DNA of 64,000 nt from Collinsella aerofaciens (GCF_015561195.1 NZ_JADMSU010000008.1:52184-116183), one strand, 5' to 3'. Positions 16,667 through 25,418 are shown, counted from the stretch's first letter. Translations and numbers: made by a program. Notes: generated by a model not told the origin, from the sequence alone.

Positions 16667-16690
16667 CTACGTTATAGTCGTTATATACAT
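16667..16690. promoter_or_regulatory. Operator-like site upstream of the EamA gene
   Basis: On the minus strand TATAACGACT (16676-16685) differs by one base from TATAACGTCT at the PTS operon and GntR regulator 2. A second TATAACG half follows at 16669-16675. Confidence 0.45.
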
Positions 16691-16723
16691 TTTTCAAGAC
16701 ACAAATCGCCGAACGGAAAAATG

Positions 16724-16803
16724 ATCCGCTGGGGATGGAGGAAAACGGATCACTGAGGGGCTGGTCTGAGTCAGTGATCCGTTTTCCTCCATCCCCAGCG
16801 GAT
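16724..16803. repeat. Long perfect hairpin, 33-bp arms
   Basis: Bases 16724-16756 are exactly complementary to 16771-16803 with a 14-nt loop. The outer part (ATGATCCGCTGGGGATGGAGG) resembles the hairpin at 58757-58787 (ATGATCCCTTGGGGACGGAGG). It lies between the EamA gene and SIS paralog 3. Confidence 0.85.
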
Positions 16804-16812
16804 TACTTGGCG

Positions 16813-16877
16813 GTTGCGGTGAAATAGTTCCTAAATAGAGGCTTCAAGCCCCCAAACAGGAACTATTCCACCGCAAC
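16813..16877. repeat. Second hairpin, 20-bp arms
   Basis: GTTGCGGTGAAATAGTTCCT (16813-16832) pairs with 16858-16877 with one mismatch. It directly follows the 33-bp-arm hairpin and precedes the 3' end of SIS paralog 3, so it may mark the end of that transcript. Confidence 0.75.
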
Positions 16878-16913
16878 TTATGAGGACATCGAGCTGTTAG
16901 GCCGCTCTATCCC

Positions 16914-17906
16914 CTAGTAGTCAAGCTTCCACATGTAGCGGCGCGTCATGTAGTCCTTGTGGGTGACGGCGGAAAGCGCACGCATGTAGACGTTGTTGAG
17001 GATCGGGGCAAAGATCAGGTGGTTGAAGTACTCGCTCACGCTGTCCTTGATGTCGTTGAGGCCGAGCTCCTTGGCGTCGAGCTGATAGACGCGATCGCCA
17101 CCGTACTGGTTGACGAAGCGGATGCCGCGCTCGTCGTTGCAGCGGCTGCGGCCGACGCTGATGAGCTGGAACAGCGAGGTGCGCTTGTCCAGAATCTCGA
17201 AGGGGCCATGGAAGAAATCGCAGGTGTTGATGGTGCAGGAGTCGATCTGCAGCATCTCCTGCACGTTGCAGATGCTAAAGACGTAGGCGGCACCAAAGAG
17301 CGGGCCCTGGGCCATGACGTTGATGCAGGGCTTGTCGGCGTTCTGCTCGGCCCACTTGGCAGCGAGCGGACGGGTGTACTCGACGGCCTTGCGATAGATG
17401 GGGTCGACCAAGTCGAACGCGGCCATAGCGGTCTCGTACTCGGCATAGCCCTCGGTCTGCTGCGTAAGCTCCATGGCGATCATGGTCACGACGGCGGAGT
17501 TGGTGCGGCCCATGCAGGACTCATCGACGGCCAGGCTATCGTACTGGATCTTGTAGTCGCAGACCTCGGTGAGGCCGGACTCGTCAACATAGATGGCGAT
17601 GGTGCTGGCGCCGTGGTCCTTGGCGACCTGGGCGGCAACGATGGTCTCCTTGGTGCCGCGCATGGACACGACCACGGCCAGGGTGTTCTCGTTGACGTAG
17701 GCCGGGGTGGCGTGCACGAACTCGTTGCTGGTGTAGCTGGAGCTCACGACCTGCGTGGCCTCGTGCTCCATAAAGTACTGGGCAGGATAGTTGCCGCCGT
17801 TGGATCCGCCAGCGCCAATCCACACGACGCGCTTGATGCCGCCCTTGTCTGCCTTGTCAGCCAAAACCTGGGAGACGACATCCTTAACCTGTTCCTGAGT
17901 AGTCAT
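16914..17906 (-). CDS. SIS-domain sugar-amine deglycase, FraB/FrlB family (paralog 3)
   Basis: A 330-residue double SIS protein, the most divergent of the three. The catalytic pair is kept (Glu217 in VQEMLQ and His233 in CDFFHGPFE, 16 residues apart). The phosphosugar loop is changed to VSMRGTKETI from the usual S-x-S/T-G-x-T form, so it may take a different substrate. It is divergently placed from GntR regulator 3, with a 205-bp gap that holds two copies of a 20-bp repeat. The start follows GAAAGG. No transporter is adjacent. Alternative: a related sugar-amine isomerase rather than a deglycase. Confidence 0.78.
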   Translation of the reverse strand: MTTQEQVKDVVSQVLADKADKGGIKRVVWIGAGGSNGGNYPAQYFMEHEATQVVSSSYTSNEFVHATPAYVNENTLAVVVSMRGTKETIVAAQVAKDHGASTIAIYVDESGLTEVCDYKIQYDSLAVDESCMGRTNSAVVTMIAMELTQQTEGYAEYETAMAAFDLVDPIYRKAVEYTRPLAAKWAEQNADKPCINVMAQGPLFGAAYVFSICNVQEMLQIDSCTINTCDFFHGPFEILDKRTSLFQLISVGRSRCNDERGIRFVNQYGGDRVYQLDAKELGLNDIKDSVSEYFNHLIFAPILNNVYMRALSAVTHKDYMTRRYMWKLDY

Positions 17907-17946
17907 CGTGCATCAGCCTTTCTTCTCGTTTGATGCTCTCGATGGC

Positions 17947-17966
17947 ATACAAGTTACATACATGTT
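17947..17966. promoter_or_regulatory. Operator-like repeat near SIS paralog 3
   Basis: ATACAAGTTACATACATGTT, matching 18086-18105 in 18 of 20 positions. It is 40 bp upstream of the SIS start codon. A partial inverted copy lies at 17982-17991. Confidence 0.6.
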
Positions 17967-18085
17967 TTGGTTATGTCGACTAGTTGTATGCTATATTTGT
18001 CTTAGAAATTTTGTTGGTAAGGTTTTCGACAATCCATTACCAGCGGTTTTGTTGTCATGTTGGATACATGCTTTGTTCGGTAAGT

Positions 18086-18105
18086 ATACAAGTTAGATAC
18101 AGGTT
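18086..18105. promoter_or_regulatory. Operator-like repeat near GntR regulator 3
   Basis: ATACAAGTTAGATACAGGTT, the partner of 17947-17966, ending 6 bp before the GntR start codon, so binding there would also block translation initiation DNA and autoregulate the gene. Confidence 0.6.
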
Positions 18106-18111
18106 GATCGC

Positions 18112-18834
18112 ATGAACGCTTCGTCTAAAAAGAAACTGGCCCAATACGAGCGCTTGGCGGGCATGCTGCGCGACCGCATCGCCGCCGGCACCTACGCACG
18201 CGGAGACAAGCTGCCGTCCGAGATGGAACTCATGGACGAATCGGGGCTGTCGCGCAGCACCGTGCGCCACGCCCTTAAGGTTCTCGTTGATGAGGGCCTG
18301 GTGCGCACCGAGCGCGGGCGTGGCGCCTTTGTGGCCGACACGCCCGCGCTCCACGAGAACAACCTAGTGTTTTCGAGCTATACCAAGCAGGTCGAAGGTC
18401 AGGGCATGAAGCCCACCACGCGCACCGTGGACTCGGGCTTTGCCAAGGCGGCCGGCAGCATAGCTAAGTTCTTTGACGCCGCCGTGGGCAGCAAGCTCGT
18501 CAAACTTGTCCGTCTGCGCTACCTGGACGACGTGCCGCTGTGCCTGGAGACCACCTACCTGCCGCCAAGCTTCGAGACGCTCATCGATCGCGATATCAAC
18601 GGTTCGCTCTACGCGACGCTGCGCCAAGAATTCCATCGCGCGCCGGCACAGGGGCATAAGACCTTTGAGGTGTGCTACGCCTCGCAAAACGAGGCGTTTT
18701 TGCTCAACGTCGAGCGCGGGCAGGCACTAATCCTGATCACCGACTACGTCTACGACACCGACGGCCGCCCGCTCCATGTCTCCAAGCGCATCCAACGCAC
18801 CGACCGTGCCAAATACACCGAACCCATCGGCTAA
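18112..18834 (+). CDS. GntR family transcriptional regulator, HutC/UTRA type (regulator 3)
   Basis: A 240-residue repressor: GntR winged helix (about 8-75; RSTVRHALKVL, TERGRGAFVAD) followed by a UTRA domain (about 90-235). It is divergently transcribed from SIS paralog 3 and separated from it by paired 20-bp repeats, the classic layout of a regulator with its target. It is more distant from regulators 1 and 2 than they are from each other, in step with its partner SIS gene. No clear Shine-Dalgarno site was identified (AGGTTG is the best). Confidence 0.85.
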   Translation: MNASSKKKLAQYERLAGMLRDRIAAGTYARGDKLPSEMELMDESGLSRSTVRHALKVLVDEGLVRTERGRGAFVADTPALHENNLVFSSYTKQVEGQGMKPTTRTVDSGFAKAAGSIAKFFDAAVGSKLVKLVRLRYLDDVPLCLETTYLPPSFETLIDRDINGSLYATLRQEFHRAPAQGHKTFEVCYASQNEAFLLNVERGQALILITDYVYDTDGRPLHVSKRIQRTDRAKYTEPIG

Positions 18835-18841
18835 CCAACAC

Positions 18842-18881
18842 CAAAACCACCACAAAGGGGACAGGCACCTTTGTGGTGGTT
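18842..18881. terminator. Bidirectional terminator between GntR regulator 3 and the GNAT gene
   Basis: ACCACCACAAAGG pairs with CCTTTGTGGTGGT around a loop carrying GGACAGG, with T runs on both strands. The two genes converge here. The loop places it in the GGGGACAG palindrome family. Confidence 0.85.
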
Positions 18882-19463
18882 TTAGGCGAGGAGGTCGGGG
18901 AACCAGGTTGGCTTAGGTTGGTTAGGGACGCGCTCGGCCAGGACCAGCTCCATCCAGCACATGTCGTACCAGCGGCCGAACTTTTGGGCGCAGCGGTCGA
19001 AGGCGCCCACCAGGCGATATCCCATATGGGCATGGAAATCCTGGCTGTTGTGCGTCAGGTACTCGTCGTCCTTGTCGTGCGGCACGGCAATGAGCGCGCA
19101 CATGTTGGTGATGCCCATCGCGATCAGACATTGCTTGAGCGCGTCGTGCAGCTTGCGGCCCAGCCCGCCGTGGCGCACATCGCGCGCCAGGTAGATCGAT
19201 GTCTCGACCGACCAGTCGTACGCCTCGCGGCTGTTAAGCGAACTCACGTAGGCATAGCCTACCGGACGCCCGTCCAACTCCATCACCAAATATGGATAGC
19301 GCTTGAGCGTACGCTCGATGCGCCCAGCGAACTCCTCAACGCTCGGCACCTCGTATTCGCAGGTAATCGCCGTCTGGCGCACATACGGCTCATAGATGGC
19401 AAGCAACGCCGGCGCATCATCGGGCGTCGCCAGGCGAATCGTCGGCTCGGACATCTCGGTCAT
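18882..19463 (-). CDS. GNAT family N-acetyltransferase, phosphinothricin acetyltransferase-like
   Basis: A 193-residue acetyltransferase of the PAT/YncA type. Visible: N-terminal IRLATPDDAPALLAIY, the VETSIYLARDVRHGGLGRKL stretch that holds the acetyl-CoA binding R-x-x-G-x-G/A-like loop (about 93-103), and HMGYRLVGAF near residue 155. Family members acetylate amines of small molecules such as methionine sulfone or phosphinothricin. The natural substrate cannot be told. The gene is transcribed alone, after the threonine-aldolase-like gene and its terminator. Confidence 0.85.
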   Translation of the reverse strand: MTEMSEPTIRLATPDDAPALLAIYEPYVRQTAITCEYEVPSVEEFAGRIERTLKRYPYLVMELDGRPVGYAYVSSLNSREAYDWSVETSIYLARDVRHGGLGRKLHDALKQCLIAMGITNMCALIAVPHDKDDEYLTHNSQDFHAHMGYRLVGAFDRCAQKFGRWYDMCWMELVLAERVPNQPKPTWFPDLLA

Positions 19464-19480
19464 ACAACCCTTCTCCCCAA

Positions 19481-19522
19481 AAGCAAAGGCCGCCCTGCGC
19501 CAAGCTCAGGCGCAGGGCGGCC
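19481..19522 (-). terminator. Terminator of the threonine aldolase family gene
   Basis: A perfect 14-bp stem GGCCGCCCTGCGCC with a 7-nt loop, followed on the minus strand by TTTGCTTTT. Confidence 0.85.
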
Positions 19523-19540
19523 CCTTGTCATTACATCAGG

Positions 19541-20566
19541 CTACAGGACAGCCGCCAACGCGTCGATATCCTCCTGCGTCGTGGCCCAGCTGGTGCAAAA
19601 GCGCACCACCGTGTGGGTCTCGTCGTACTTTTCCCAGTACTCGATCGAGGCATGCTCGCGAATGCGGGCCATGTCCTCGTTGGGCAGAATCACAAACTGC
19701 TGGTTGGTCGGCGTCTCCAAGAAGAACTGGTAGCCGCGCTCGTGCAGCACGCGACGCAGCGCCTGAGCGGTCTCAATCGCCTGGCGACCAATCTCAAAAT
19801 ACAGGCCATCGGTAAAAAGGGCCTCGAACTGCACACCCGTCAGGCGGCCCTTGGCAAGCAGCGCGCCGTGCTGCTTAATACGCGGAATGGGATGCGCCGG
19901 GGTGTGCATGCCGCAAAACACCACAGCCTCGCCGCACAGAGCGCCGCACTTGGTGCCGCCGATGTAGAACACGTCGCACAGCTGCGCCAGCTCGGGCAGG
20001 GTAATGTCGCACTCATCGGCCGCCAGCGCATAGGCCAGGCGGGCGCCATCCACAAACAGCGGAATCTCGCGCTTCTGGCACACTGCATGGATCGCCGCGA
20101 GCTCGGCCTTGGAGTACAGCGTGCCGTACTCGGTCGATAGACTCACGTACACGGCGCCCGGGAACACCGTGTGCTCGTAGCTCTCGTTTTCGTAGAACAC
20201 CTGGATATAGTTCTCGAGGTCCTCGGCGTGCATCTTGCCCTCGTAGCCGGGGATGGTGAGCACCTTGTGGCCGCCAAACTCGATGGCGCCTGCCTCGTGA
20301 CAGGCGACGTGGCCGGTCTCGGCAGCAACGACGCCCTCGTACGGCGCAAGCAACATGTCGATCACCGTCGCGTTGGCCTGCGTGCCGCCCACCAGAAAAA
20401 ACACGTCGGCATCGGGGGCCTGACAGGCCTCGCGGATAAGTTGCTTGGCACGCTCGGTGTGCGCATCGGTACCGTAGCCGGGCTGCGGCTCCATATTGGT
20501 GTCGACAAGCGCCTGCAGCACCGCCGGATGTGCACCGTGGGAATAGTCGTTGTTAAACGCGAGCAT
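19541..20566 (-). CDS. Threonine aldolase family PLP-dependent lyase
   Basis: A 341-residue fold-type I PLP enzyme of the low-specificity threonine aldolase/beta-eliminating lyase family, which splits beta-hydroxy amino acids to glycine and an aldehyde. Seen: FNNDYSHGAHPAV at the start, GGTQAN (60-65), the Asp-Ala pair in FVDGARLAYA (171-180) and the PLP lysine K206 in YIGGTKCGAL. Length is normal. It stands alone with its own terminator. The substrate could also be a related amino acid such as a phenylserine. Confidence 0.88.
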   Translation of the reverse strand: MLAFNNDYSHGAHPAVLQALVDTNMEPQPGYGTDAHTERAKQLIREACQAPDADVFFLVGGTQANATVIDMLLAPYEGVVAAETGHVACHEAGAIEFGGHKVLTIPGYEGKMHAEDLENYIQVFYENESYEHTVFPGAVYVSLSTEYGTLYSKAELAAIHAVCQKREIPLFVDGARLAYALAADECDITLPELAQLCDVFYIGGTKCGALCGEAVVFCGMHTPAHPIPRIKQHGALLAKGRLTGVQFEALFTDGLYFEIGRQAIETAQALRRVLHERGYQFFLETPTNQQFVILPNEDMARIREHASIEYWEKYDETHTVVRFCTSWATTQEDIDALAAVL

Positions 20567-20611
20567 GGCAATCCTCTCTTACCGGGTATCGGCCAGATGA
20601 TTCAAACGGGG

Positions 20612-21475
20612 CTATTGTACGCCGTTGGGATAGGCGATGCGCGCGGCAAGGCACTCAAGTGCCAGTACCAGGGCAAAACCGCAGCTCACGTCACTCAAAA
20701 AGTGCGCTCCAATCACGATGCGCCCAAAGGCGACGAGCGCCGCGATCACAGCCGCCGCCCAAAAGATCACGCGGCGACGCGAAGGTTTTTCCTTAAAGGC
20801 TGCCGCGGGAAGCCCGGCGAGCATAAGGCCAATCGCCGCATGCGCCGTGTGTCCGCTCGCAAACGACTTGAACCCGTCCTTAATCACGCCGGCGGCGATA
20901 TAGGCCCACTTGTCGGGGTTGCCGATCACCCACCACGGCTGAAAATTGAGCCCCGGCGTGACCTCGATCACGCGCATGCGCGGGCGCGACCATAACGGCT
21001 TAACAATGACGTTGAGGATGATGGCCTGAGCGACCCACACGGCCAGCACCATCAACGCCCAGCGCGTGAGCTCGTCGGGCTCGGTCGTGCGCGTAAAGCG
21101 ATAGACGATGAGGTTGGCAGCAATGACCAGCACAAACGTCAGCACCAACTGAACCGCGATGAGTTTGCCGCCAACCCTCAGGGACGAAACGATCTCGTAG
21201 CCGGTCAGGCCAACGTTGACGAGGATGCCGAGCACGGCGAGCCACTTGCTCGTCTTGGAATCGGGTCGCGCCGAGCGCACGAGCATAACGCCCGCGATGC
21301 TCGCCGTCAGCTCGAACGGCAGCTCGCCGGCCGCCTCGATAAAGCGGCCGTACATGCTGCCGATGTTGAACAGCGCGCTCGAGATCTGATAATCGAAGAA
21401 GCTGCCCACGCCCAGACAAAGACACAGGACAACCGCGATAATGGCGACATCTTTCTTATAGATGTATCCGAACAT
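20612..21475 (-). CDS. PAP2 family membrane phosphatase
   Basis: A 287-residue membrane protein with about six hydrophobic segments (first at residues 10-30). All three PAP2 motifs are visible in the C-terminal half: KPLWSRPRMR, SFASGHTAHA and GRIVIGAHFLSDV, giving the catalytic His residues and Asp. Such enzymes dephosphorylate lipid phosphates such as undecaprenyl pyrophosphate or phosphatidate on the outer face of the membrane. It is 45 bp downstream of no clear partner; the gene at 19.5 kb follows at 45 bp and may be co-transcribed. Confidence 0.85.
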   Translation of the reverse strand: MFGYIYKKDVAIIAVVLCLCLGVGSFFDYQISSALFNIGSMYGRFIEAAGELPFELTASIAGVMLVRSARPDSKTSKWLAVLGILVNVGLTGYEIVSSLRVGGKLIAVQLVLTFVLVIAANLIVYRFTRTTEPDELTRWALMVLAVWVAQAIILNVIVKPLWSRPRMRVIEVTPGLNFQPWWVIGNPDKWAYIAAGVIKDGFKSFASGHTAHAAIGLMLAGLPAAAFKEKPSRRRVIFWAAAVIAALVAFGRIVIGAHFLSDVSCGFALVLALECLAARIAYPNGVQ

Positions 21476-21562
21476 GCTTTCCTTTCGATGGGGCTGGAAT
21501 CAACCTGCGAGGTGGCGGGGCAAAGAACAACTGGTAGCTATGCCCCGCCACGCCCCTACTTG

Positions 21563-24500
21563 TTAGTCATCGTCGCTCGTGCCTAATTGCTGCAGCAGCA
21601 TGAGTGCCGCGGCCACGGGGCCGGTGCCGTCGCTGGCGTCGAGACCGCGACCCAGGCCGCTGCCCGCGCCGGCACCCGCCTTGTAGGGCACCGACAGTTT
21701 GCGGCTCTTGGGAAAGTTCACCGCGCCATAGCGGGTCTTAAGCTCAAAGGCCACCTTCTTGGGAACGTCAACCCCCAGGAAGGTAATGCGTCCACCGCTG
21801 AGCGTGACGCTCTCGAGCCCCAAGCGCTCGCCGCGAATGCGGATGCGAGCGCGGTTGAACAAGTTAAGCCCCGCCAACGGCAGCTCACCGTGCGCGGCCT
21901 CAGTCTCTTCCTGCACCTCGTCGATACTCTCCAGGTCCTCGGCCGCCGCGAGTTTGCGGTACACGAGCACGCGCTGGTCCACCGCCGGCAGGTACTCCTC
22001 GGACAAGAAGTAGTCGGCCGGCAGGTTAATGCCCACGCTCGCCGCCTCCACGCCGGCATCGTCATCGCCGCGCGCCTCGGCCACAGCCTGGCCCAGCATC
22101 TGCGTAAACAGGTCAAAGCCCACGCTCGACAGGTTGCCATGCTGCTCGGCGCCCATAAGCGAGCCGGCGCCGCGAATCTCCAGGTCGCGCATGGCGATGC
22201 GCATGCCGCTGCCCAGGTCCTGGAACTCGGAAAGTGCGGTCAGGCGCGCCGTGGCCTCCTCGGTGAGCGGCAGCTCGCCCGGGAACATAAAGTACGCGTA
22301 GGCCTGCGTGGCAGAGCGGCCCACACGGCCCTTGAGCTGGTAGAGCTGTGCCAGGCCCAAGCGCTGCGAGTCCTCGATGATCAGCGTGTTGGCGGTCGCG
22401 TTGTCGATGCCGCTCTCCACGATGGTCGTGGCGATGAGCACGTCGATCTTTTTGGTCGCGAACTCGATCATCACGTCCTCGACCTCACGCGGGCTCATCT
22501 TGCCGTGTGCCACACCCACGCGCGCCTCGGGCGCGGCCTCGTGCACGCGCGCCACGGCGTCGTCGATGGTCTTGACGCGGTTGGACACGTAGTACACCTG
22601 GCCGCCGCGACCCACCTCCAGGCGAATCGCCGCGCTCACCACGTCGGGGTCGTACTCCCCCACGTGCACGATCACGGGACGACGCCCGGTCGGCGGTGTG
22701 GTGATTAGGCTCATGTCGCGCACGCCACTCGTGGCCATCTGCATGGTTCGCGGAATCGGCGTTGCCGAAAGCGTGAGTACGTCAATCTGCTCGCGCAGGT
22801 TCTTGAGCTGCTCCTTGTGCTGCACGCCAAAGCGCTGCTCCTCGTCGATGATCACCAGGCCCAGGTTCTTGGGGTTCACATCGGCCGAAAGCAGACGATG
22901 CGTGCCGATGAGCACGTCGATCGTGCCCTCGGCAAACGCCTTGAGCGCGCGCTTTTGCTGCGCCGGCGTGCGGAAGCGGCTGAGCACCTCGACCTCGAGG
23001 CCAAACGGGGCAAAGCGCTCAAAGAACGTCTCATAGTGCTGCTGCGCAAGAATGGTCGTGGGGCAGAGCACCATGACCTGGCGGCCGGAGTCAACGCACT
23101 TAAACGCCGCGCGCAGGGCGACCTCGGTCTTGCCAAAGCCCACATCGCCGCACAGCAGGCGGTCCATGGGCTTGGGCGCCTCCATGTCGGCCTTAATATC
23201 GGCGATGGCCTCCAGCTGGTCGCGCGTCTCGTCGTAAGGGAAACTCTCCTCCATCTCGATCTGCTCGGGCGTGTCGGGCGGGCAGGCGATACCGGTAATC
23301 GACGAACGGCGCGTATACAGATCGACCAGGTCAAACGCCAGCTTTTTGGCGTTCTTGCGCGCCTTGTTCGTGGCACGCGTCCAGTCGGCAGTGTTGAGCC
23401 TGGTCAGGCGCGGCTTGTCACCGTCGGGACCGACGTATCGCGTGATGCGGTCGACCTGCTCGAGCGGCACGTAGAGTTTGTCGCCGTCGGCATATTCCAG
23501 CAAAAAGTAGTCGCGCTCCTTGCCGCCCACTTCCTGGCGCGCGATCTCGCTAAAGAGCGCGATGCCGTGAGTGGCGTGCACCACGTAGTCGCCCGGCTTA
23601 AACGGGAACGTGATCTGCGTAATGTCCACCTTGCGGCGGCTGCGCGCGCGGTTGGCGTCCATGCGGGCGTTGAGGTCGGCGATCGAGAACACGGCCAGGT
23701 TGGCATCGGGCACCACTACGCCCTGCGGCAGGGCGGCATCGACAAAGGTTACGCGTCCGCGCGAGATGGTGGGCACGGCAGCACCGGCGGCAGCCTGGGC
23801 GGCACCCGCCTCGAGTGAGCGGGCGTTGAGCGCATCTGCCTTGCGCTCGCGAATGGAAGCATGGGCCTCCTGGCGGGCGGCACGGTCGGCAGAATCCGCC
23901 GCTGCCACGCGCACGCGGTCGCCGATAGCGCCGGTATTTTCGGGCGCCGCGGTCAGCGACTCCTCAAAGGTAATGCCCTCGTCGCCAAAGGTAAGCTCCA
24001 TCGACTCGCGCGCACCGCGGTCGGGGATGGCAAACACGCAGGCATAGCGCTTACCCACGACCTCCTGGATGCGCGTCATAAAACGGTTGTCCGAGCCTGC
24101 GATGGCCGGCTGCTCAATCTTGAGCTCGGCCGTCACCGCACCGCCGGCACGGATGAGGCTCACGTAGTTCAGGCGCTGCTGGGCACCAAAGTCGAGCTGT
24201 TGGGCGCGCACGTACAAGCCGTCCAGGCGATCGACCCCCGCCTCGCCGGCACGGGCCTCGATATCCTCGTAGGCGCGCAGGCAATCGTCGAACAGCGAGC
24301 GCGGCTCGGACAGCACCACGAGCGCCTTGCCGCTCACGTGCGACAGCGGGCTTACGGTCTGGCCGTACATCACCGGCAAAAAGCGATCGAGCTCAGGCGT
24401 GACGATGCGCGCATCCACCATCTCGAGCAATGCGGCCAGTTTGCTGTCGTCCTGGCTGGCACGATAGAGCGCCACATGCATGTTGTGGACGGCCTCGTCG

Positions 24501-25195
24501 GTAAGCGCCAGCTCACGGCAGGGGAAGATCTCGATGCTGTCTTCGTTGCCGATGGTCTGGCCCGTTGAGCTCACCATACGGCGGATGCGATCGATCTCGT
24601 CGCCGAAAAACTCAATGCGCACGGGCGCTTTTTCCTGCGCGGGGAACACCTCGACGGTGTCGCCGTGCACACGGAACAGGCCGGGCGCGTCGGCGGCACC
24701 GGCATTGGTGTAGCCCATGCCCACCAAGCGCTGTGGCACCTCGTCAAAAGGAATCTCCTCGCCCACCGCAAAAGTAGTGGACTCCCAGTAGCGGCTCTCG
24801 ACTGGCGGCACGCAACGCAGCAGCGCACGGGCCGAGGCGACCATGATGCAGTTGTCCCCGCGCACGATGCGCCCGAGCGCCTCGCAGCGCTGGGCAACCA
24901 CGGCATCGTCAGGCGCCTGCTCGCGCCACGGATAGTCCTTGCGCTCGGGAAAACGGCACACGTGCGCCAGGCCCACATAAGCAGCAAGGCTGCGCGCGGC
25001 GCGATCGGCCGCGTCCTCGCCGCTCACAATGTAGACCGTGGGGCGCGGACGGCGCGCAAACTGGGCTGCCGCCATAAGCGTGCGACCCGATTGCGACACG
25101 GCCAGCGTCACGTCCTCGCCGGCATCGAGTCCGGCCTCGACAGTCTGCAGCGCCTCGGCAGTGTAGAGCTGCGCGGCTATACGGTGAATGAGCAT
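21563..25195 (-). CDS. mfd: Transcription-repair coupling factor Mfd
   Basis: A 1210-residue translocase that removes stalled RNA polymerase and recruits UvrA. Domain order is as expected: UvrB-like N-terminal region, CarD-like RNA polymerase interaction domain (FKPGDYVVHATHGIALF, about 535), Walker A CGDVGFGKTEVA (about 675), DEEQRFGVQHKE (about 780), helicase C lobe with QLKGRVGRS, and a C-terminal TRCF domain. An unusual Ala/Gly-rich insert (about residues 1180-1200, AGAGAGSGLGRG) precedes the C-terminus. The start at 25195 is set by GGAGGAACAGC before ATG. Confidence 0.97.
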   Translation of the reverse strand: MLIHRIAAQLYTAEALQTVEAGLDAGEDVTLAVSQSGRTLMAAAQFARRPRPTVYIVSGEDAADRAARSLAAYVGLAHVCRFPERKDYPWREQAPDDAVVAQRCEALGRIVRGDNCIMVASARALLRCVPPVESRYWESTTFAVGEEIPFDEVPQRLVGMGYTNAGAADAPGLFRVHGDTVEVFPAQEKAPVRIEFFGDEIDRIRRMVSSTGQTIGNEDSIEIFPCRELALTDEAVHNMHVALYRASQDDSKLAALLEMVDARIVTPELDRFLPVMYGQTVSPLSHVSGKALVVLSEPRSLFDDCLRAYEDIEARAGEAGVDRLDGLYVRAQQLDFGAQQRLNYVSLIRAGGAVTAELKIEQPAIAGSDNRFMTRIQEVVGKRYACVFAIPDRGARESMELTFGDEGITFEESLTAAPENTGAIGDRVRVAAADSADRAARQEAHASIRERKADALNARSLEAGAAQAAAGAAVPTISRGRVTFVDAALPQGVVVPDANLAVFSIADLNARMDANRARSRRKVDITQITFPFKPGDYVVHATHGIALFSEIARQEVGGKERDYFLLEYADGDKLYVPLEQVDRITRYVGPDGDKPRLTRLNTADWTRATNKARKNAKKLAFDLVDLYTRRSSITGIACPPDTPEQIEMEESFPYDETRDQLEAIADIKADMEAPKPMDRLLCGDVGFGKTEVALRAAFKCVDSGRQVMVLCPTTILAQQHYETFFERFAPFGLEVEVLSRFRTPAQQKRALKAFAEGTIDVLIGTHRLLSADVNPKNLGLVIIDEEQRFGVQHKEQLKNLREQIDVLTLSATPIPRTMQMATSGVRDMSLITTPPTGRRPVIVHVGEYDPDVVSAAIRLEVGRGGQVYYVSNRVKTIDDAVARVHEAAPEARVGVAHGKMSPREVEDVMIEFATKKIDVLIATTIVESGIDNATANTLIIEDSQRLGLAQLYQLKGRVGRSATQAYAYFMFPGELPLTEEATARLTALSEFQDLGSGMRIAMRDLEIRGAGSLMGAEQHGNLSSVGFDLFTQMLGQAVAEARGDDDAGVEAASVGINLPADYFLSEEYLPAVDQRVLVYRKLAAAEDLESIDEVQEETEAAHGELPLAGLNLFNRARIRIRGERLGLESVTLSGGRITFLGVDVPKKVAFELKTRYGAVNFPKSRKLSVPYKAGAGAGSGLGRGLDASDGTGPVAAALMLLQQLGTSDDD

Positions 25196-25220
25196 GCTGT
25201 TCCTCCGGCATTGCAACGCC

Positions 25221-25249
25221 AAAAGCCCGCCGGGGCAAGCTCGGCGGGT
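25221..25249 (-). terminator. Terminator between the ATP-grasp gene and mfd
   Basis: CCCGCCG and CGGCGGG arms followed on the minus strand by CTTTT; moderately strong. Confidence 0.6.
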
Positions 25250-25293
25250 CGTACGTCAAAAATCACTGCCTGTCATGGTAGCGCATGGAGAGG

Positions 25294-25342
25294 ACTCCTG
25301 CTCAAGCGTACGCCCAGCCCCGCAACAAAAACGCCAGATAGA
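25294..25342. repeat. 49-bp direct repeat, copy 1
   Basis: Matches 27006-27054 in 46 of 49 positions (core CGCCCAGCCCCGCAACAAAA). The two copies bracket the ATP-grasp gene, each sitting just beyond a minus-strand gene's 3' end. Confidence 0.85.
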
Positions 25343-25418
25343 ACTGGACTCACCGGCTTCGCCAAAATTTCCCCGTCACGTCGAACGCCGCAACCACGGA
25401 AGGTGCCCCAAGAAACGG

